Source of the DNA: Acestrorhynchus altus
Lineage: Eukaryota > Chordata > Actinopteri > Characiformes > Acestrorhynchidae
Assembly (NCBI GenBank): GCA_034509495.1
Contig: CM067504.1
Location: forward strand, 7,266,256 to 7,330,255
Direction of reading: 5' to 3'
DNA: 64,000 bases
In this document: in pieces, positions 61,966 to 64,000 of the stretch
How positions within the stretch are numbered: the first letter of the stretch is position 1
Layout: the number at the start of each line of letters is the position of its first letter
Made by a program: the position numbers and the translations under genes
Notes under the pieces: generated by a model
Database searches by the model: none
Seen by the model: the letters and a program-made list of their open reading frames with translations, nothing else
Told to the model about the DNA's origin: nothing

Positions 61966-62045
61966 GAATACATTTCAATAAGAATTTAATCCAGATAATT
62001 ACAGCATATTTGAAAAACACCAAGATATTCATCAGATCAGTGTAT

Positions 62046-62122
62046 ATACAGTCTTATGTGAAAGTTTTGGCATCCTTGTCATTTGGCCAATGTTGCCCAA
62101 ACCTTTGCATAAGAATGTATTA
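62046..62122. mobile_element. Minimal palindromic MITE (family E ends only)
   Basis: ACAGTCTTATGTGAAAGTTT at the left, and at the right the inverse (CCCAAACCTTTGCATAAGAA + TGT), with only about 20 bp between the arms. Terminal repeats match those starting at 24836 and 63458. Confidence 0.6.
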
Positions 62123-62184
62123 TTAGTAGTGCCACTACTCTACTTTACTTTTTTATCTATTGGCTTTACTCCAATAGAAAATCA

Positions 62185-62572
62185 CTGTCCAAATATATGA
62201 ACAGTCCACTTAATAAATGCGTTCAGCTACTTTAAGTTGAACCCATTGCTGACACAGATGTGCAAATGCAGTTTGTCTAATGTCTGTAGAAAGGTCCAGC
62301 AATAAAATAGGACCCTTTAAAGTCATTATGCCTAATTCCAGGTGTGGGCTACAGAATAAAGCCCCCAGCATTGAGCTATGGAGCAGAGGAACTGTGTTCT
62401 CTGGAATGATTGTGCTCCATGCAAGCCATGCTTCAATATCTAGTAGTAAATCTTCTCTGGACAGCAGCAAGTTACTCCATCAAAACCAGGATAATCTATT
62501 TTTGTAACCTTGATTTCAGAAGAAGCAAGGAATGAGCAGGTGTCCCAATACTTTTGTCCATTTAATGTATGT
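62185..62572 (+). mobile_element. Nonautonomous Tc1-like family B element
   Basis: It contains the family-B blocks GCTGACACAGATGTGCAAAT, CCCCCAGCATTGAGCTATGG and AGCAGAGGAACTGTGTTCTC and ends CCCAATACTTTTGTCCA. The transposase catalytic region is deleted. Confidence 0.6.
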
Positions 62573-63455
62573 GTATAGTGTATATATGTGTATATTGTAT
62601 CACCTTTGTCAAGCTAAAACCTCACATCTCCAAATATGTTTACTTTTTAACATTATTTAAATCTGGCACTCTGATAATTCTGTATTTTACATTTGATCTA
62701 AATTTCATGCTAAATTGACTAATAGAAAAGGCCCCAAATGATAGAAAAAGACAATATATATATATATAGTGCACACTAATAACACCCAAGTTAGTAACCC
62801 TGCTCTACTTGACTATTAAAGACCACTGAAAAGTGGCATCTTTCCAGGAGCCACAACTGAGACAATACATGTTCAGGTGCATATTTTTGAGAAAGTAAAT
62901 TACTGCTAGGTCAGACAGACTGCGTGATTAATTCACAATTCAAAATAATTCACAATTCACATTTCATTATAATCTCATCACATCATCACATTTTGATCCA
63001 AATGATTGTAATCAGATATAAAATGTTGAGCAATACATTTATATAGATTAAACTACAGAGTAAGACATTTTAAGAACCATACAGCTTCTAAGAGATGCTT
63101 TCTCCTAGTTAGGATGAAAACAAACAAGGCATTCTGAGGTTCAGTAAAATAAATGTTAAAAAAAATAATAATTATGTCAACCAAAAATATACAAATATGT
63201 CAGAATATATAAAAAACACCAATAATGCTACAGGCTATGGCAAGAGGTAAGTCACTAGCACATACTAGCAATGAAATAGTCCTTGAGCAAAAATATTAAT
63301 GTAGCCCACCTTAAAAGACATAAGAACATGAGATTAGGAGACCTGTAAGACTGAACAAAAAATTACTAATGTGGTTAGAGTAGTGTTTAAAAGTTGTATA
63401 ACTATTAAGTATAAATGGAAGGTTATGTACTGAAAATAAAGCCATGGTGGTCTAC
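62573..63455. other. Intergenic, unassigned
   Basis: AT-rich DNA with a short (TA)n near 62754. No gene, exon or clear repeat was recognised. Confidence 0.4.
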
Positions 63456-64000
63456 AGTCTTACACAAAGGTTTCTGCATACCTTGGCCAAGTGACACTTT
63501 TTTTCAGAAGAGGTAAATACAACTTTTATATTTAATCAAACACAAACTGATTATTTTCAGCCAAGCCTAATAGAATCACTCTGATTTTCTTAACATTACA
63601 TCATAAATGTAGTCTGTGCCAAAGTGTAACACTAAGCAATAAAAAGGCTCTTGATTCATCTAAAGATCCCACGAGACAGAGGATGGCTATAAAAAGATGG
63701 GTATTTTTAGCTTGCAATTCCTACAGGGTAGACTGTTATTACAGCTTGTTAACTGTGAAGCATGGGGGTGGATGGGCATGGTTTTGGGTACCTAGCAGTT
63801 TCACTATCAATACTCCACAGGGGAAGGAAACAATGGATTCCACAAAATACCAGCAAAAATGGACCTAAACGTATCTCAGTTCACAAACTGTGCATGCAAG
63901 ATGATTTAAGATGTCTTCTACAAACATGAGTGAGGAAAATCAACTACAAAATCTTTATTCTGGATAAAAATGGTGTTTGCGAGCTGTGATTTGGGGTGAT
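63456..64000 (+). mobile_element. Tc1-like element, family E, cut by the window end
   Basis: Left end ACAGTCTTACACAAAGGTTT. The plus-strand frame at 63683-63868 reads VKHGGGWAWFWVPSSFTINT, in the place of the transposase HGGGS-x-M-W block, followed by a segment like GKETMDSTKYQQ. The end of the catalytic domain lies beyond position 64000. This copy looks less decayed than the one at 24836. Confidence 0.65.

Overview
This window is vertebrate nuclear DNA, almost certainly from a ray-finned (teleost) fish. It has short exons in long introns with GT-AG splice sites, many di- and trinucleotide microsatellites, and a dense load of fish-type repeats: several Tc1/mariner families, a tRNA-derived SINE, a hAT element, fold-back MITEs, and LINE and Ty3/Gypsy relics. 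Nothing prokaryotic is present. Most open reading frames longer than 60 codons are microsatellite translations, transposon debris or chance.

Four protein-coding genes can be read, all on the minus strand. From high to low coordinates they are: (1) map3k20 (ZAK/MLTK), coding 57680-48372 in 11 exons, complete, ending in a ZAK-beta-type terminal exon, with a probable untranslated first exon ending at 60982; (2) a RING/coiled-coil/PRY-SPRY E3 ligase of the RNF135/TRIM type, whole coding region in one exon at 41106-39616, with a probable untranslated first exon ending at 42532; (3) tpra1 (GPR175/TPRA40), coding 34893-26049 in 10 exons, complete (380 residues); (4) chchd6 (MIC25, MICOS subunit), first four coding exons at 22738-5747. 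The 3' part of chchd6, including the CHCH domain, is not visible and probably lies beyond position 1.

Layout: 1-5.7 kb is intron of chchd6 full of (GA)n, (CT)n and (GT)n tracts embedded in a diverged tandem repeat. 5.9-22.6 kb holds chchd6 introns with Tc1 relics, a non-LTR retrotransposon corpse (10.4-12.0 kb), a SINE and fold-back elements. 22.2-23.4 kb is chchd6 exon 1 and its promoter, sandwiched between two unrelated minisatellites. 26-36.9 kb is tpra1, with a large 41-bp dimeric satellite-like array in its first intron. 37.1-38.2 kb is a SINE split by a hAT element. 39.5-42.6 kb is the RING-SPRY gene. 43-48 kb is a mobile-element graveyard. 48.4-61.2 kb is map3k20. 61.4-64 kb is upstream DNA with a Gypsy integrase relic and Tc1 pieces.

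The genes do not form a functional unit: MIC25 acts at mitochondrial cristae, TPRA1 is a seven-pass membrane protein, the RING-SPRY protein is a probable innate-immunity-type ubiquitin ligase, and MAP3K20 is a stress-activated MAP3K. chchd6 and tpra1 are also linked on human 3q21, so that pair looks like ancestral synteny, whereas human MAP3K20 is on chromosome 2. I found no convincing novel system. The most interesting items are exon-flanking UG/CA tracts in chchd6, a GC-AG intron in the map3k20 kinase domain, an apparently beta-only map3k20 locus, GC-box minisatellites at the chchd6 promoter, the tpra1 intronic array, and a nested hAT-in-SINE insertion with a target-site duplication.
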